A program made the translations under genes and the position numbers. DNA of 64,000 nt from Chrysomallon squamiferum (Eukaryota > Mollusca > Gastropoda > Neomphalida > Peltospiridae), in assembly GCA_012295275.1 (NCBI GenBank), contig CM022679.1, forward strand, positions 15,465,842 through 15,529,841. The letters run 5' to 3'. The notes under the pieces are model-generated. The model made no database searches. It saw only the letters and a list, made by a program, of their open reading frames with translations, and was not told where the DNA came from. Each line of letters opens with the position of its first letter. Within the stretch, counting starts at the first letter, position 1. Below, in pieces: positions 13,001 to 25,600 of the stretch.

Positions 13001-16000
13001 AACAACCACACATATATATGTTGGTAACCTTTGGAATGTCTTTTTCTTCCTTAATTGTTTTTTGCCTAACTAAGATTATTTGTGTTTGCAATTCAGTCTT
13101 GAGGACGAGGTAATGAGAAGGAGTTTGTCAGAAAGTCAAAGTCTGCATGATTCTGATGAGCTGAAGACTGCATCTAGAAGAGGATCTGGCTCAACAAGAC
13201 GAAGTTTCTTCAGACGAAAACGACACCAGAGAAACAACTCTAAGGACAGCCATGACCTTGGGTCTTTTTCAGATGCTTCCCTCAATAGTGATTCTCTTCC
13301 TATTTTAGATGGTAAGTTTAATTTTGAATTTACAGAATAAGACAACAAACAATAAGTTTTTACTGTTATTCATGCAGTTTTGGGATAAGCCAAGTGGTGT
13401 GAGTTTATGTTAATGTCCTATAGCTCAGTTGTTGTGCATTCAGACTCTTTTACTGATCTTTGACTGATGAATATGGTGAGAGTCAGGTGGAAGAATGTAT
13501 ATAAAGAATTAAATAAAATCAGTAGTGAATTTGTTTTTGAACATATGTATATATATGTTTGTGAGTGCATACATGTGTGAGAGAGCAGTGAGTTTGTGAA
13601 TGGTAAGTAAGAGTATTTATTGTGAATATTATAGTTGAATTATTAAATGTGAATAGTGGGAATCTGTGCAAGTAGTATGTTCAAGTAAATGTTTAACATC
13701 CTTATATATGAATATAATTTTCAGATTCTGTTTTTGGATACAGTACTGTGGAACGCATAGAATGTAAGTACAGATAATTGTAGGAAGCATACATCTACCA
13801 GGATTATAATTTATTAATATAACTATGAAGTATTTTATTACCATTGATAAAACTATTTTTTAAATAAACATTTTCATTTCATTTAAAAAAATATTATATT
13901 TCTGAGTAAGTATTTATTAATTTAGGAAGGGATGTTAATGCTTTGGATGTGTTAATGAATTTTTTTAAATAAACTCTCTTAGTTCAAAAGAATCAAAACT
14001 GATAAATATTGGTATGAGATCTAATAATAAGTTTTACAGAAATATTAAAATTCTAAAGGAAAGAATCATTTCCTATTCTTTAATGGTGATGTGTTTTGTA
14101 GGCATTTTATTAAAAAAATATGTTTTATTTGATTCTTATTCACTTAATTTTTTTTAAAAGCTACGATGACACGCCCAGTTCTGCTACTGGCCCCACTGTC
14201 AGACTCCATTATCAACAAACTGAAATCAGAATCACCAGACAAATACTGTTGTTGCCCTATCTGTAAGATTATTATATTATTATATATGTCTTAATTCTAA
14301 TTGTTAAAATTTGTGCAGTAACTATAAAAATCGGATCAGGTCAGTGTCTGTCATAACAAATTTAGGATTTAGATGCTTCTAGAGTTGCTTGTAGTAAGAC
14401 AGTGCAACCTGTCTCGTAAGTCATGATATGTCTTTGAAAAACGTATCTAGTTATCCATTTTAATTAAAATAATAAATATTTTCAGATTTAAAAATGAATA
14501 AATAATAACAAAATAAATAAATATATTCTCGGTAGCAGTCTTAATTGTCTGTGTTTCAATAGACTAAATTAATTTTTTCCTTGTATAATCTTCTTTGGGA
14601 ATTATGTTGAATGTTACATTATTTTTGAATTAAATGATTGTATGTTTGTTTTAAGCTGCCATGAGCTCTTCTGCTCACCAAATGGAACAAAGCATGTCTG
14701 AGGGCTGTATCATAGACTACTGGAAGAGAGATGACCATTATGAGTGTATCTATGTCAGTTCTATTAGAGACATCTGTGATCGAGTAAGTGTTTAAGTTTT
14801 ACATATTATTACTGAAAATTTATGACTGATCTGAGAAGGCAGACATTAGTATGAAGCAAAAACAGTTTAATCAAAAGATTTGTTTTCTTTATCTTAGATT
14901 AACCTGTAATGTTGTTCTTTCTTTATATTATTTATTTATGTAATATCTAAAAGAAATTAAGTATATGATAATTGTTCAAATTAATTTAATCCATATATTT
15001 ATATCTTGAACAAAATAGCCATAAAAAAATAAAAAATTAAAATTAAAATTAAAAAGCCCCAAAGCTTGCATGTTCAAGAAATAAATATGATTTATTTATT
15101 TTTATTTTTTTTATATTTTGTCTTTTTCAGAAAGTACATTGTTTGCTGAGCGTTGGCCCAGCTGCAATAGAAAGACTACATCGACTTAAAATATATCCTA
15201 TTGTTATTTTTGTAAGACACAAAAGTCCTAAACAGATAAGGTAAGAGTTTTCTAATTAGCAAATACACATATGAAATTATAATAATTGAATTATTAAGAT
15301 TTTTTTTTCTTCAGATAAATAAAATAACATAAAAATCTATCAAGAAATTAATTTCTAATACTTTTTACATGGTACAGTATTCCCTCGCTATTCGCGGGGG
15401 TTACGTTCTTTACCCCCCCCCCCATGAAATTGGATGCAGTTTTAAAACGTCTATTATGAGATTATATACGGTACTAAATGCTTCCCAAACACTTTCTAAA
15501 GACACTCTTACTCATTAATACAGTAATAATGTAGTAATATTGCATGCAGTTATGTATTTCACTAATGTAGTAATGATAATGTAAACACATTTTAATTTTG
15601 TACTGAAACAATATTTTAATCAGAAAGAAACGTAAGTACATGAGGACAGTAACACCGCATAGCATAGTTACCCATACAGTATTACTGCACCGTAAAGTCA
15701 TTTTCTATGTACAACATATGTATTAGAATTGACAGAAAGTGGAACAAATTTAAAGGCAAAACAGACAGATAAATACAGTACGCACAGTTCAGGTAATAAT
15801 AATACAATTCAGTAATAATATGCAATTAAAAACATTATTAATACACGGTCACAAAAAATATGCACTGTATGTACAGTGTATGCATTTATAAAAAAAAATA
15901 CGTACTGTATTGCAATAATAATTGAAAAAATTTGATATTGTTTGTGTGGTTTACCGAGCATTTGTTTTTGTTACGTTATGACGCTAGCCTGGTATACCAG

Positions 16001-16827
16001 CATACGATGCGATAGGGTTAAGAGCCTAACCCGCGAATATGCGGGGCAGCGAATGGGGAACCGCGAATAGGTGAGGGTATACTGTATTTCTATTTTCCTT
16101 TTGTAGTGTTTCTTCAGTTAAATAGAAAATGTTCTGTACAAAAATTAAATAATATTAAAATTTGTTCTTACTGAAATGTAATAATTTCTACTTTAAAACA
16201 GGGATGTTCGTGATGTTCGGTTTCTTCCTGAGAAGCTGACAAACAAATCTGCTAAGGAATCTTTCGAACAGCACAGCAAGATTGAATCAGACTACGGTCA
16301 CCTGTTTTCAGGTAAACAAATAAACTTTAATACTGAGTAGGTTACACATTTAATAATGTACCAGTGGTCTGCTGTCTTTTATTTGAAATCTTTGGGACAA
16401 TTTACAGCATTACGTTTTAAGAAATATCAGTTAATTTTCTAAATCAGCTAAATACATATACATGATTATGTGAATGATGCACTGTCCATTTTCAAACATT
16501 CTCAGACACCTTATAATGGTTAGTCCTCACGAATAATTTTTTTTTAAATAAATTATTTGACTCAAGCACACACATACGCAGACAGTCATGCATTGATACA
16601 TACGTGCACAAATGTACATTTACATTTATAATTTTTATAAACCATCATATATTATGACAACTGTTTTGTTTTTTTCCAGTTGAAACTAGTTTCCCTTATT
16701 ATTTTTTTAAATTTTATTTTCAGTGGTTATTCAAGGTGACAACCTTGCTAAAATGTGCATGCTTATCAAATCAGTCATCGCAGCTGAGCAGAAGAAGCCC
16801 ATATGGATACCAGTTTCACGGTCATGA
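1047..16827 (+). CDS. DLG5: DLG5, disks large homolog 5 (5'-partial, 25 coding exons)
   Basis: This is a MAGUK scaffold protein that in animals acts at cell junctions in polarity, cadherin delivery and Hippo signalling (family knowledge). Exons read from splice sites and phase: 1047-1112, 1773-3113, 3401-3615, 3911-4046, 4390-4517, 4748-4847, 5310-5382, 5815-5921, 6194-7593, 7821-8031, 8500-8650, 8930-9032, 9492-9654, 10260-10362, 10723-11020, 11441-11618, 11930-12032, 12496-12712, 13097-13311, 13725-13763, 14161-14262, 14656-14783, 15131-15240, 16202-16311, 16724-16827. All introns are GT-AG. The stop is TGA at 16825-16827 after ...IWIPVSRS. Domain order is coiled coil, PDZ, PDZ, long disordered linker, PDZ, PDZ, SH3, guanylate kinase, which is diagnostic for DLG5. 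About 1966 codons are present, already near the full human length, yet the first exon begins in phase 2, so the start codon lies upstream of the window. One apparent frameshift lies at 3556-3565. Orthology is very secure; individual splice sites are secure because every phase matches. Confidence 0.95.
4031..6290 (+). CDS. DLG5: DLG5 PDZ1 and PDZ2 (exons 4-9)
   Basis: PDZ1 spans the end of exon 4 and exons 4390-4517 and 4748-4847. Its carboxylate-binding loop reads GAGFGFDIIGG and it continues through VCHVAKGGPADGKLR, VNDLVLKLNN and the alpha-2 helix TAKQAMRK. PDZ2 follows almost directly: VVRRRKS (5310-5382), then SRINPGGMIAKDG and LSVGDRIVK (5815-5921), then INGKPTDNMSAHESMKILE at the beginning of the large exon from 6194. 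A close PDZ1-PDZ2 tandem is typical of DLG5. The ligands of these domains cannot be read from sequence. Confidence 0.92.
6194..9032 (+). CDS. DLG5: DLG5 disordered Ser/Pro-rich linker between PDZ2 and PDZ3
   Basis: The 1400-nt exon 6194-7593 and the smaller exons 7821-8031, 8500-8650 and 8930-9032 encode a low-complexity region rich in Ser, Pro, Asn and His with no recognisable fold after the PDZ2 end. It contains many SP dipeptides (for example SPISSAGSSPTPT, SASPSPRKGPS), which are candidate proline-directed phosphorylation sites. The exon chain ends in YKWRK, joining PDZ3. Large size of one exon within a gene otherwise cut into 100-200 nt exons is notable. Frame is open across all four exons and phases agree. 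Confidence 0.9.
9492..12032 (+). CDS. DLG5: DLG5 PDZ3, Ser/His linker and PDZ4
   Basis: PDZ3 lies in exons 9492-9654 and 10260-10362: EPVGFKVENGPSGGIFVSSV, AGLVPGDQLLE and VCGINMRTATFDNALTVLRQ. Exon 10723-11020 is a 298-nt linker rich in Ser, His, Asp and Arg; its base composition is visibly higher in G+C than its neighbours, with codons such as CCC, GCG, CGC and TCG. PDZ4 lies in exons 11441-11618 and 11930-12032: SSIGFSIVGGNAVGIFVHEA, IQRGDQILE and FRAFTAEQAAIELSKP. All four exon joins keep phase. Confidence 0.92.
12496..12712 (+). CDS. DLG5: DLG5 SH3 domain exon
   Basis: A single exon holds essentially the whole SH3 fold: SGDSFYIKSNFDRPAENEGE followed by LTFHRDDILLVENTL, then the W-containing strand GLWYAWLLDDEG and the GGTIPSKIG end. 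This corresponds to the MAGUK SH3, which packs against the guanylate-kinase domain rather than acting as a classic proline binder (family knowledge). The exon joins PDZ4 in phase 1 and the hook region in phase 2. Confidence 0.93.
13097..16827 (+). CDS. DLG5: DLG5 hook and guanylate-kinase-like domain (exons 19-25)
   Basis: Exon 13097-13311 encodes a basic Ser/Arg hook (RRSFFRRKRHQRNNS). A 39-nt microexon, 13725-13763, gives DSVFGYSTVERIE. The guanylate-kinase-like domain begins in 14161-14262 with TRPVLLLAPLSDSIINKL and runs through GCIIDYWKRDDHYECIY, KVHCLLSVGPAAIERLHRLKI, YPIVIFVRHKSPKQIRD and the terminal KKPIWIPVSRS. The nucleotide-binding P-loop of true guanylate kinases is absent, as expected for a MAGUK binding domain. 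The intron between 15240 and 16202 carries a transposon insertion. The 39-nt exon is short but both its splice sites are good and phases fit. Confidence 0.92.
15375..16084. mobile_element. Non-autonomous pogo/Tigger-type DNA transposon (MITE) in a DLG5 intron
   Basis: The left end reads CAGTATTCCCTCGC then TATTCGCGG; the reverse complement of the right end reads CAGTATACCCTCACC then TATTCGCGG. The two inverted ends differ by about one substitution pair and a one-base indel over 23 bases. Both ends are flanked by TA (15373-15374 and 16085-16086), the target duplication of Tc1/mariner/pogo elements. Subterminal CCGCGAAT motifs recur near 16030 and 16061. The 710-bp interior has no credible transposase frame, so it must be mobilised in trans if at all. 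CCCTCGCTATTCGCGG-type ends are widespread among pogo/Tigger families (established knowledge). Its GC-rich ends stand out sharply in the AT-rich intron. Confidence 0.85.
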
Positions 16828-18107
16828 TATCTACATGTGACAAGTTCATGGAGTGGATGCTGACATTTCGAACGAATGACAGTTATAATATTATGTGCTC
16901 ACAACTTTCTTTCGGATCAAGGAGACCTAAATATCCTTTATCATTTTATTTGCACCTTAAGTAGTGCTTTGGTGATACAGTCTTACATTTCACTTGCTCT
17001 GACTGTTGTATTGCTTAGAAACAGCCAGTCATTTTGTGGTGATTGAAAAGTGTACATTGTTTTTCATTGTTACGGAGCATGGACTGACAATCTTGAGGTT
17101 GCCATTTTAGTCTAAATGTTGAAACAGTTGCATGTGGTGTCTGGAGTTGTGTGATCATTGATTATTATTTTATTTTATTTTATTATTTCATAGAACACTG
17201 TGGTAAATCTTTGTTATGGCTTTGGAAATATGTTAGAAAGGAAAAAAAAACAAAAAAAAACAGCAAACAAAGAGAACTGTGAATTCTTTGATCCCACATA
17301 ACGAATCTGTTAAATGATTTTAAATTTTGAACTAAATCTAACAACCTGTCTTCATTGCTTGGTTTTCTGTAATATACAGTGTGTATCTTCTTACCTAGAA
17401 TATATGTATTTGTTAGCAGGTGCACCCAGACACAGTTACAGATGTTCTCACATAAAAACATATTGACACATACACACATATACACACATGCACACATGCA
17501 CAGGCACACACACACACACACATACATTTTATGAATAGTTTTAACAGAATATTCATTGGTCAGAAAAAGTATTTTTAAAAATTAATATGTGAAATTTAGT
17601 TTCAGGTTTTACAAATATAGATTACATTTTGTTTCTTCATTACCTAATGTTCATTATCAGATTATTTTAAAAAAACAGCTTTAAAAGCTAGTCTGTTATG
17701 CAGAACATGAAATTTCACATTATCCTTTTCTGTTATTGATTCAGTCATTATTATAAACTAATTTTTGTTTTTTCTCTGTGTTAGAATAGATATTGACCAT
17801 ATTTTTAAAAACATTTAAAAATGTTTCAGCTTCCCTTCCATTCTTAACCTAATTACTTTTTTTAATAGATTAACATTATTTTCTTTTATTGTGGGGAGGG
17901 GGATCACTAATAAATGTTTGAATATATGTGTAAATTGAAATAAGTGGGCACTTAGCATACACCACTGGCTGAGTTACTTATTTTGTTTATTTCCTCCTCA
18001 TCAAAATTACTAGCACTAAAATAGTAACAGACTTTTTGAAATCCTGGCTCCATATATATTATTAAAATATAAATGTTTATAACCACAGTTGTATGAATTT
18101 TATATCA

Positions 18108-18142
<35 letters not shown>

Positions 18143-19913
18143 TCTGTTTTTCATTCTGTCTTAAATAACTATTTTAAATGGCAATTAAAAAAAAAAAAAA
18201 AAATACCAACCCCTCCCCCCAAAAAACCCAACAACATCCCAACAAAAACAAACAACAGCAAAAAACGTGTTCTAAAAGCACTGGGTAGAATAGAACATTT
18301 TAAAAGTAAATGTAATATTTTTTTATATTTCCTAAATAATTTGGGTTTTACTTATCTGCAAAAATAAGAAGAGTGTTTCATCTCCTGTCTGTTTTTTATT
18401 TGTTGTTTCCTCATCTCACTTTCATTTCTCTATTTGTTTAGAAAAAATGATTAATAAAATAAACTATAAAAGGAATAAAGCATGAAGGGCAACACAGATG
18501 ATGTGTACATTGTTTATTATTGGAAACTTTATGTATGCATGTGCACTTTTCATGTTCTGCCAATTTGTTCTGTGATTTTATATTGTAATTATTTTTAGGG
18601 ATTGGCACATGTAATATACTTGTGCCTTGTTTTTTGGTGTGTTTTTTTTTACCCATCACCTTTCTGGTAATAATTGTTAGTGTTTTTAAAGCACACTTTG
18701 TTGTCAGTGTTGTTACACTTTTGTCAGAAAGTGCCTCTGCATTCATGTCTTTGCCCTACACAGTTGCCTCTCTTTGTACATTCACAGTTGTCTGTCCATA
18801 GTCTATGACACTATTGCTTGTTTTCATTTGACATCACATTCATTTTCAAATGCATTTAGCATAAGTCTGCCATTTTTAAACCTAGAATAACATATGTTAA
18901 GCATAAATAAGTTCCCTAGACAAAATGAAAGTTTAATTTTAAGTTTGGTAATCAGTAATTAACATACTTATAAAGGCAGTTTTAATAACATTAGTGGAAT
19001 GAATTTCATAATCTTGGAAAAGATTTTCATTGTTCTCAGCAAACTAGATAAACAAAATAGCTGAAGAACTTGTACAAAGTAGTGATGTCGGTGAAAACAA
19101 GCAGTTGTTTATTTATGTGCCTTTGCCACCGTTAAATCTTTCATAAAAGTAGTTTTTATCAAGTTAATGTTATTTGTTAATATTTTGAAAGCACTCTTTT
19201 TATGTTGTCTATTATTTCTTTAAAGTTAAAGAATTTTGATTCTTTATTTGTTTTCACAGAATTAGTTTTTATTTTATTACATTAATTTTTTTTTTTTTTG
19301 GTATCAATATTATTTTTTCAAAATGAATGAGTCATTAAGAGAAGCAGGATGTAATCATGCCAGTTGTTTCAATGGTAGTATACCTGAGAATATATTAATC
19401 AGAAATGTGTTTCCCCAAAGCAGCTTTTAATATTTTGATGTAGATTACAGAAAGAAAAAGTAAATTATAATTTTTTTTTCTTCTTTATTGTTTGTACCTG
19501 TAAATTTGGCAGTGAAACATGACATGAAATCAAGAGGTGTATGTATTTTATGGAAAACTTCTTTTTTGATTTTTTTTTTTTTTGGTATCCTGACATGTGT
19601 CTTACCACTTGCCAAATTATACATTCCACAAATCCTTTTTTTCTTCTTTCTTTCTTTCTTTCTGGTTGTGACTTCATTCTTTTTCTATATTCAGGTTTGT
19701 TTTTTGTTTTATTAATTATTATTATTATTAAATAAAAAATCAGGGAAGTGACCAATGACAAAAATGTTTTAATAGTTGAGCAGGTACACTGCTCACTTCC
19801 ATTTGCATTCTTAATCCCATCACTGGTGAATTTATTGTAATAAGTCGTCTTTTTATACAGTATTTCTAATTTTAGTTTTCTGCATTTCTTGTCTTCATTT
19901 TATTCTATTTATA

Positions 19914-19953
<40 letters not shown>

Positions 19954-21246
19954 TTTTTCAATGGAATAATGGGAATCAATTTTATTGTGATTTAATATCA
20001 TTTTAAAAAAAAAAAAAAATTTCAGTTTAACAAATACTTTGTTAAAAGTTATAAAGCTTGATTTTATTTTATTTTCATTAATTTGCCATAAATTAAAAAA
20101 AAAAAAAATATATATATATATATATCTAGACTATAGGCAACAAGTTTGCTTTAATTGCTTATTTAACAGTTAACAGATTTTGAGTAATTCAATTCAAAAC
20201 AAAGTGAAAAAATAAAATATAAGTAAATGTAACACAGAATAAAAAGTAACTTCTATCACAAAGGCATTTTCCACCAGTTTTATTCTGTAATTTCCAAACC
20301 AGTTTTTAATAAAATAATAATAAATAAATACAAAATAAACTTCAACATACAAAATTGTAGGATATGTAAAACTAACACAAAATATTCATTTTGCATTAAA
20401 TATTTAATTACTACTACTATCACCAAATAAAAACTTTCTGATTAAGTAAATTAAATTTGAACTAGAAATAATTATTTGCAAACACAAAATATAATCATTA
20501 ATGAAAAATGACAACTGATTTCAGTCACATATTCATTGTCTTTAAAATTATAGATACCAAATTTTTTTTTTTTTTTTTTATTGACCATTTAATTAATTTA
20601 ATATATGTAAATAGCAAATGGTGTAATGTTACAGTTTTATTATTATTATATTGCTGATGGACAAAACTATGGACTAGTTTTATCAAACATTTTTTTTTTT
20701 TTTTTTCCCTTTTCTTTTTTTCTTGCTACATGGTGATTATTATTATTATTATTATTATTATCAAAGAGATATTGCTTCTTACAAATTGCAGATACTTTTA
20801 AATATATCTGCAAAAATTTTCTATCAAATTCTTTTGGTGAAAAGAAAGCCAGTATGTCTCAGATGTGTATAATTGTTAGTGAAAAACAAAACAACTGGCA
20901 GCCATTTTGTGTGGTTCAGCTTTTGCATTTGTTTCTGCTTGTAATTGTTGAATACTTACACTCTAATTATGTGTCACCACACTGATGAATTGCAAATAAA
21001 TTGCTTTCAAAACTCTGTCATTATTATTATTATTGTTATTGTTATATCATTTTATTATTATTATCATTACAAAATTGTTTTGAGTATATTTTATCAGGCG
21101 TGTTGTAACAATTTAGACAGGCTGCAGTAATATTTTTATTATACCAGCTGTTGAAAACCAAAACCAGTGTGAAAAAGGAGTAAGGAAATCTTTGTTTTTG
21201 TTTAGCTGTTCACCTGAAAAACAAGTTTATAATAATGTCAACATAA

Positions 21247-21247
<1 letters not shown>

Positions 21248-21288
<41 letters not shown>
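21248..21288. repeat. (AT)n microsatellite
   Basis: About twenty perfect AT dinucleotides between the DLG5 and cyclophilin genes. Confidence 0.9.
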
Positions 21289-21291
<3 letters not shown>

Positions 21292-21605
21292 TACGGAACT
21301 TGGGCTATAAATTGTCTGTCTATTAGAAGAGTGACAGATAAAAATTTTTTTAAAAAAAAACAACAAAAAACAGAAAAATGAAACAAAATTCATTTAAAAT
21401 AATGCTCGTATTATTTGAATTATTTAACTTTACATTTTAAAATTGAAATAAATAAATAAATAAATAATAATAAGAAGAATTATAGAATAGATGAATAAAC
21501 AATGGTTTTATTTATCTGTTCAGCTGTTGTTTTAAACTAAAGTTATTAATAAATATTATGAATATCATCTTGATCATTATGAACAGTCGCACACAAGTCA
21601 TTTAT

Positions 21606-21677
21606 TCAGTAGGTTTGAATACTTCAGTGTAAAATGGGTGTTCAATAGATTTGAATACTTCGGTGTAAAATGGGTGA
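21606..21677. repeat. 36-bp tandem duplication
   Basis: Two adjacent copies share TTTGAATACTTC, then GTGTAAAATGGGTG, with three or so mismatches between copies (period 36). It lies about 500 bp upstream of the cyclophilin start codon. Confidence 0.8.
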
Positions 21678-21929
21678 GGCTATCGCTTAATTTAAATAAA
21701 GCGATCACATGGTTAAACTTAATGACATTGTTATTGTACAATATATTGAATCCTGTCTTATCAAAAACAGCCTGAGATAAAAACAAATATTGAACAAAAA
21801 AAGAAGAAGAAAAAGTTAATTATTTAAAAAAAAAAAAAAAAAAATTAAAGAAAAAAGTTACATATATGGATTTTGGCCAGGGCATCTAAACTTAATTTCT
21901 CAAGTACATCTGTCAACAATTCACGTTTA

Positions 21930-22174
21930 AATAGTTAATTTTCTATGTATCGGAGTTGAATGGAATATTCCGAACGCAGTTCAAGGACAAGTCAAGGTGA
22001 TATTAACACTGTACGGAAACCAACGAATGTCTTCGAATATAGTCCTTTGACCTTCGCGAACAATCCAACAACCCGCCAAGCATTTTGCCCCAGTAAATTT
22101 GACTCATTCTACAGGACAAGGTCGCTGCTAAAATATTCTTTATTGACAGCAGTTTGTAATTTACCATAAAAAAA
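21930..22174 (+). promoter_or_regulatory. Probable cyclophilin promoter/5' UTR with heat-shock-element-like inverted motifs
   Basis: This segment is less AT-rich than its surroundings and immediately precedes the cyclophilin ATG at 22175. It contains GAATATTC at 21963-21970, an inverted GAAnnTTC pair, and TTCGCGAA at 22053-22060, a TTCnnGAA pair. These are the head-to-head and tail-to-tail arrangements of heat-shock-factor pentamers. No TATA box can be assigned with confidence. The regulatory role is inferred; a transcription start was not identified. Confidence 0.4.
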
Positions 22175-22607
22175 ATGCCTTCTAAAGTCTTTTTTGACAT
22201 ATCAATCAATGGAACCAAGACCGGAAGAATTGTTTTTGAGGTAAGTGCCACAACGTTAAAGCAGTGGACTCTCAAAATTTTATATGCTGATCCGGTATCG
22301 TATACGGTATAGGTGTAACAAACACGTTACGCAACTCCCAGTTGGTAGTATGTATTATAGTACACAACGCACCTAGCGGGAAACCATCGCTTAGGATTAA
22401 TTCCAAAGAAATTTTAAAAATTTATTATAAAATAAGAAAGCTTACTGTTAAAATTATTCAAAATATTAATAAGTATAACATATTATAATAATATTTATAT
22501 GCCGGAAATAAAAATAAAATAACTAAGGTAGTACAAATTTTGAAATAATTACATCGAAGTAGAAAAGCGGGAAGAAAACACTTACCAAATACTTCATAAT
22601 TATATCG

Positions 22608-22646
<39 letters not shown>

Positions 22647-25600
22647 TCACTTTATTCCAGTTTATTATTATTACAAAATATAAAACATATTTTCAAAACA
22701 ATAATAATAAATGATAGTTTTATATTTTAGCTTTCACATTTACATATATAATATATCCATATACTAGAGAGAAAGTGAGAGAAAAAAAAAAAAAGAAAAA
22801 AAGAAAAATGACTACAAATCTCTACATTAACATTGACAACAGCAACCAGTAACAACAAACAACAACAGCAACAAACATTAAATAATTTGATACAAAAAAA
22901 CAAAAAACAACCTTACTCAGACCAAATTAACCTGCAGTTAATGATATAATTACAGATTTTATTTAAAATGTGGGAAAAACTGTTAATTAAATACCATCTG
23001 TAAATATACCAATGTATAATTGAGACTACTTCCATTAAAGAACAGTTAATAAAAGTAACCATATCAACTAATTAAAGGGTTTATTTTTATTTGGCAACAT
23101 ATTATATTTACTTGATGTTGTTAATTTGGTATTTTAATTGTTTTTGTATTGGTAGCATATTTTGTGTATTTTAATATATCACATGATGCCAGATGGGAAT
23201 TTATGCACCCATTTATGTATGACCTGTTATTTGACCCATGACCAAGGTACGTGTAATTTTGCAGAAAATATTTTTTGTATGTATAATATTATATTATACA
23301 ACACAAGTAGTTAGTAAATATTTACCTATCAAGATGAAATTTAATATAAAAGGTGGTTTAAAAAAAAAAAAAAAAAAAAAATGCATTCAGTGAAAAACAA
23401 AAAGGATATTTATTGAAAGTGTTGAAAGTAATAAGAAAGATCTTAAATTTTTATTATCATTTGTTAAATGAGTTTAATATTGTTAGGGTATCTGTGAGAT
23501 TTGGGAGCTGATAAAGGCATTAATTCTAAATGTCTGTGGAATGTAAAAAGAAACAACAAAAAAGAAAGGAAAACCTGTCCATCCAACCACAAATAACCCC
23601 ATAAACCACCCCGAAACTCAACAAACACCCCCTTCCTATAACAAACTAAACATTTTTTCCCATATACAGTACACACTCACAGATGACCATATCCCAAAAT
23701 ATTTCAATTAAAAAAAAAAAAAAATAATAATATATATATAACTCTTTCTCCTTCCTGTTTTCCTTCCTTCTTTATTTCTTATTTCCTTTTCTTCCCCTAA
23801 CACATCATGTTTCTTAAGAAGATAATAACTCGAAGCATTCTAATGTGAAATATTATTTTCCATTTTAATGACTGAAGTATAATTAGTTTCAGTTGTATAC
23901 CTTTATTCACGTGGTTTATATTTTGATTAAGGTAATGATGCATTACTCAGCTGTACATAGTATCTATATTTGCACTGTGTGCTTGGATATCTGATATCCT
24001 GTTGCAGGAAAAGACTTTTGAGTGCGACATTGAAATCTGAGAGTGACTTTGATGCTGAAGGTCTTGTATAAATATTTTGAAATTTCTTTTGTATTATTTA
24101 GTAGACATGGAATTAACAAATCTATATACTGTTTATTTTATTTCAGCTTTTCGACGATTGTGTGCCAAAAACTGCAGGTATGTCTTTTCTGTATATATTC
24201 ACATTCCTGTTTTGTTTTTTGTTTTACTACATAGTTTGTAAACTGAAGAGCATTTTTCATTTTGGATTTATAAACATTTTTTTACATGAAAGATAAAATT
24301 ATTACCCAGTATTATTATTATTAATTTTTGTTTTTATTTAATGTATCAAAATGATTTTTGTATAGTTAATTATAATGTTTCCAGTAATGTTTTTTACAGC
24401 ATCTGCACTATGTATACATGTTCATCTTGAAAAACAAAACAACGCAAAAACACAAAAAAAGAACAAACAATTAAAGCTGGTTAGAGTCAGTTTCTTTTTG
24501 TATTTGATTGTCAGTATTGCATATAAATGTTGTTTTTTTTGCAAAATATTTGCATAAAATAGTCTTTATTTCCTATTGATGATATATATCATTTTACTTT
24601 CACATTTTTCATATCAGTAACAAAAAACAGTCGCCCATTTTTAACTTGGTTATTTTTCTCATCCATTCATTAACTTCTATAACAAGCTGACTGGGTTACC
24701 TTACAAAAATACATAAATTGGTTAATGTATGCAAACTGATGACATAATTTTTTACTCTTATGAATATTTATTTTAAATTAATACAGATATGTTAGTTTTT
24801 GTCAAAAATATACACATATTTTTTAGTTACATAAATACAAATAAAAATTTTTTTTCCAATAAATATTCTAATTATCAGTCATTAGATTTTTTCAGAAGTT
24901 TAAAAAAAAAGAGTTAAAAAAAGCAAAACAAACAACACAACAAAACAAAACAAAAACAAAACAAAAAGAACAAAAGAAATTCTGTCTTTGATCCAGAAAT
25001 TAAAATATTTGTTTCTACCTATGTTTTTCAAATCCAGTAATTAATTTGAAACTCTCTATCATCCCATTCAAAAATCTTTAATCTGTAGTTGATTTTTTTT
25101 TTTTTTTTTTATAAATAAATAAATAAAAAATATATTAAAACAATCTCTTTTTTTTTTTTTTAAACAGAACATTAGATGATTTCTATAATTTAGCATATTG
25201 ACATTTGCTTTGTAGAAAACTTTCGTGCTCTCTGTACAGGAGAGAAAGATGGTCTCACATACAAAGGGTCAATATTTCACCGTATAATTCCCGGCTTCAT
25301 GTGCCAGGGAGGAGATTTTACCAACAACAATGGCACGGGTGGCATGAGTATATATGGTGAAAAATTTGCTGATGAAAACTTTATCAAAATTCACAATGAT
25401 GCTGGTAAGTGTGTTAACCTCTGTTGTGCCTGTTGAGGACTGTAATGAAGTATGTTAGTGTGTATAATTTTCTTTTATTTTGAAGTTCCTGTGGATCCAT
25501 TTTATTGGATCTGTAAGCTAACATGATCTTTGATTATTCTTTCCACCTGATCATTGTGACATTGGTAAGTTTAATGTGTTACCTGAATCTGAATCTTCCC

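Larger units (their letters stand above)
16828..21930 (+). other. DLG5 3' UTR and intergenic DNA
   Basis: No coding exon is seen in about 5 kb. The first part is presumably DLG5 3' UTR; candidate AATAAA signals include 17909-17914, followed by a T/G-rich stretch, and 18453-18458. The true cleavage site cannot be fixed from sequence. The rest is AT-rich with simple repeats: a CA run at about 17507-17522, ATT at about 18105-18142, AT at about 19917-19946, ATT at about 20738-20761, AT at about 21248-21288, and several poly-A or poly-T tracts. A 36-bp tandem duplication is at 21606-21677. Confidence 0.7.

Noticed and set aside
17183-17527. 114-codon minus-strand frame starting with Cys/Val repeats
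   Set aside because: It reads through a CA microsatellite in the DLG5 3' flank; no homology.
22280-22395. Less AT-rich block in cyclophilin intron 1 as a possible transposon end
   Set aside because: Short palindromes are visible but no matching inverted end or target duplication could be found.
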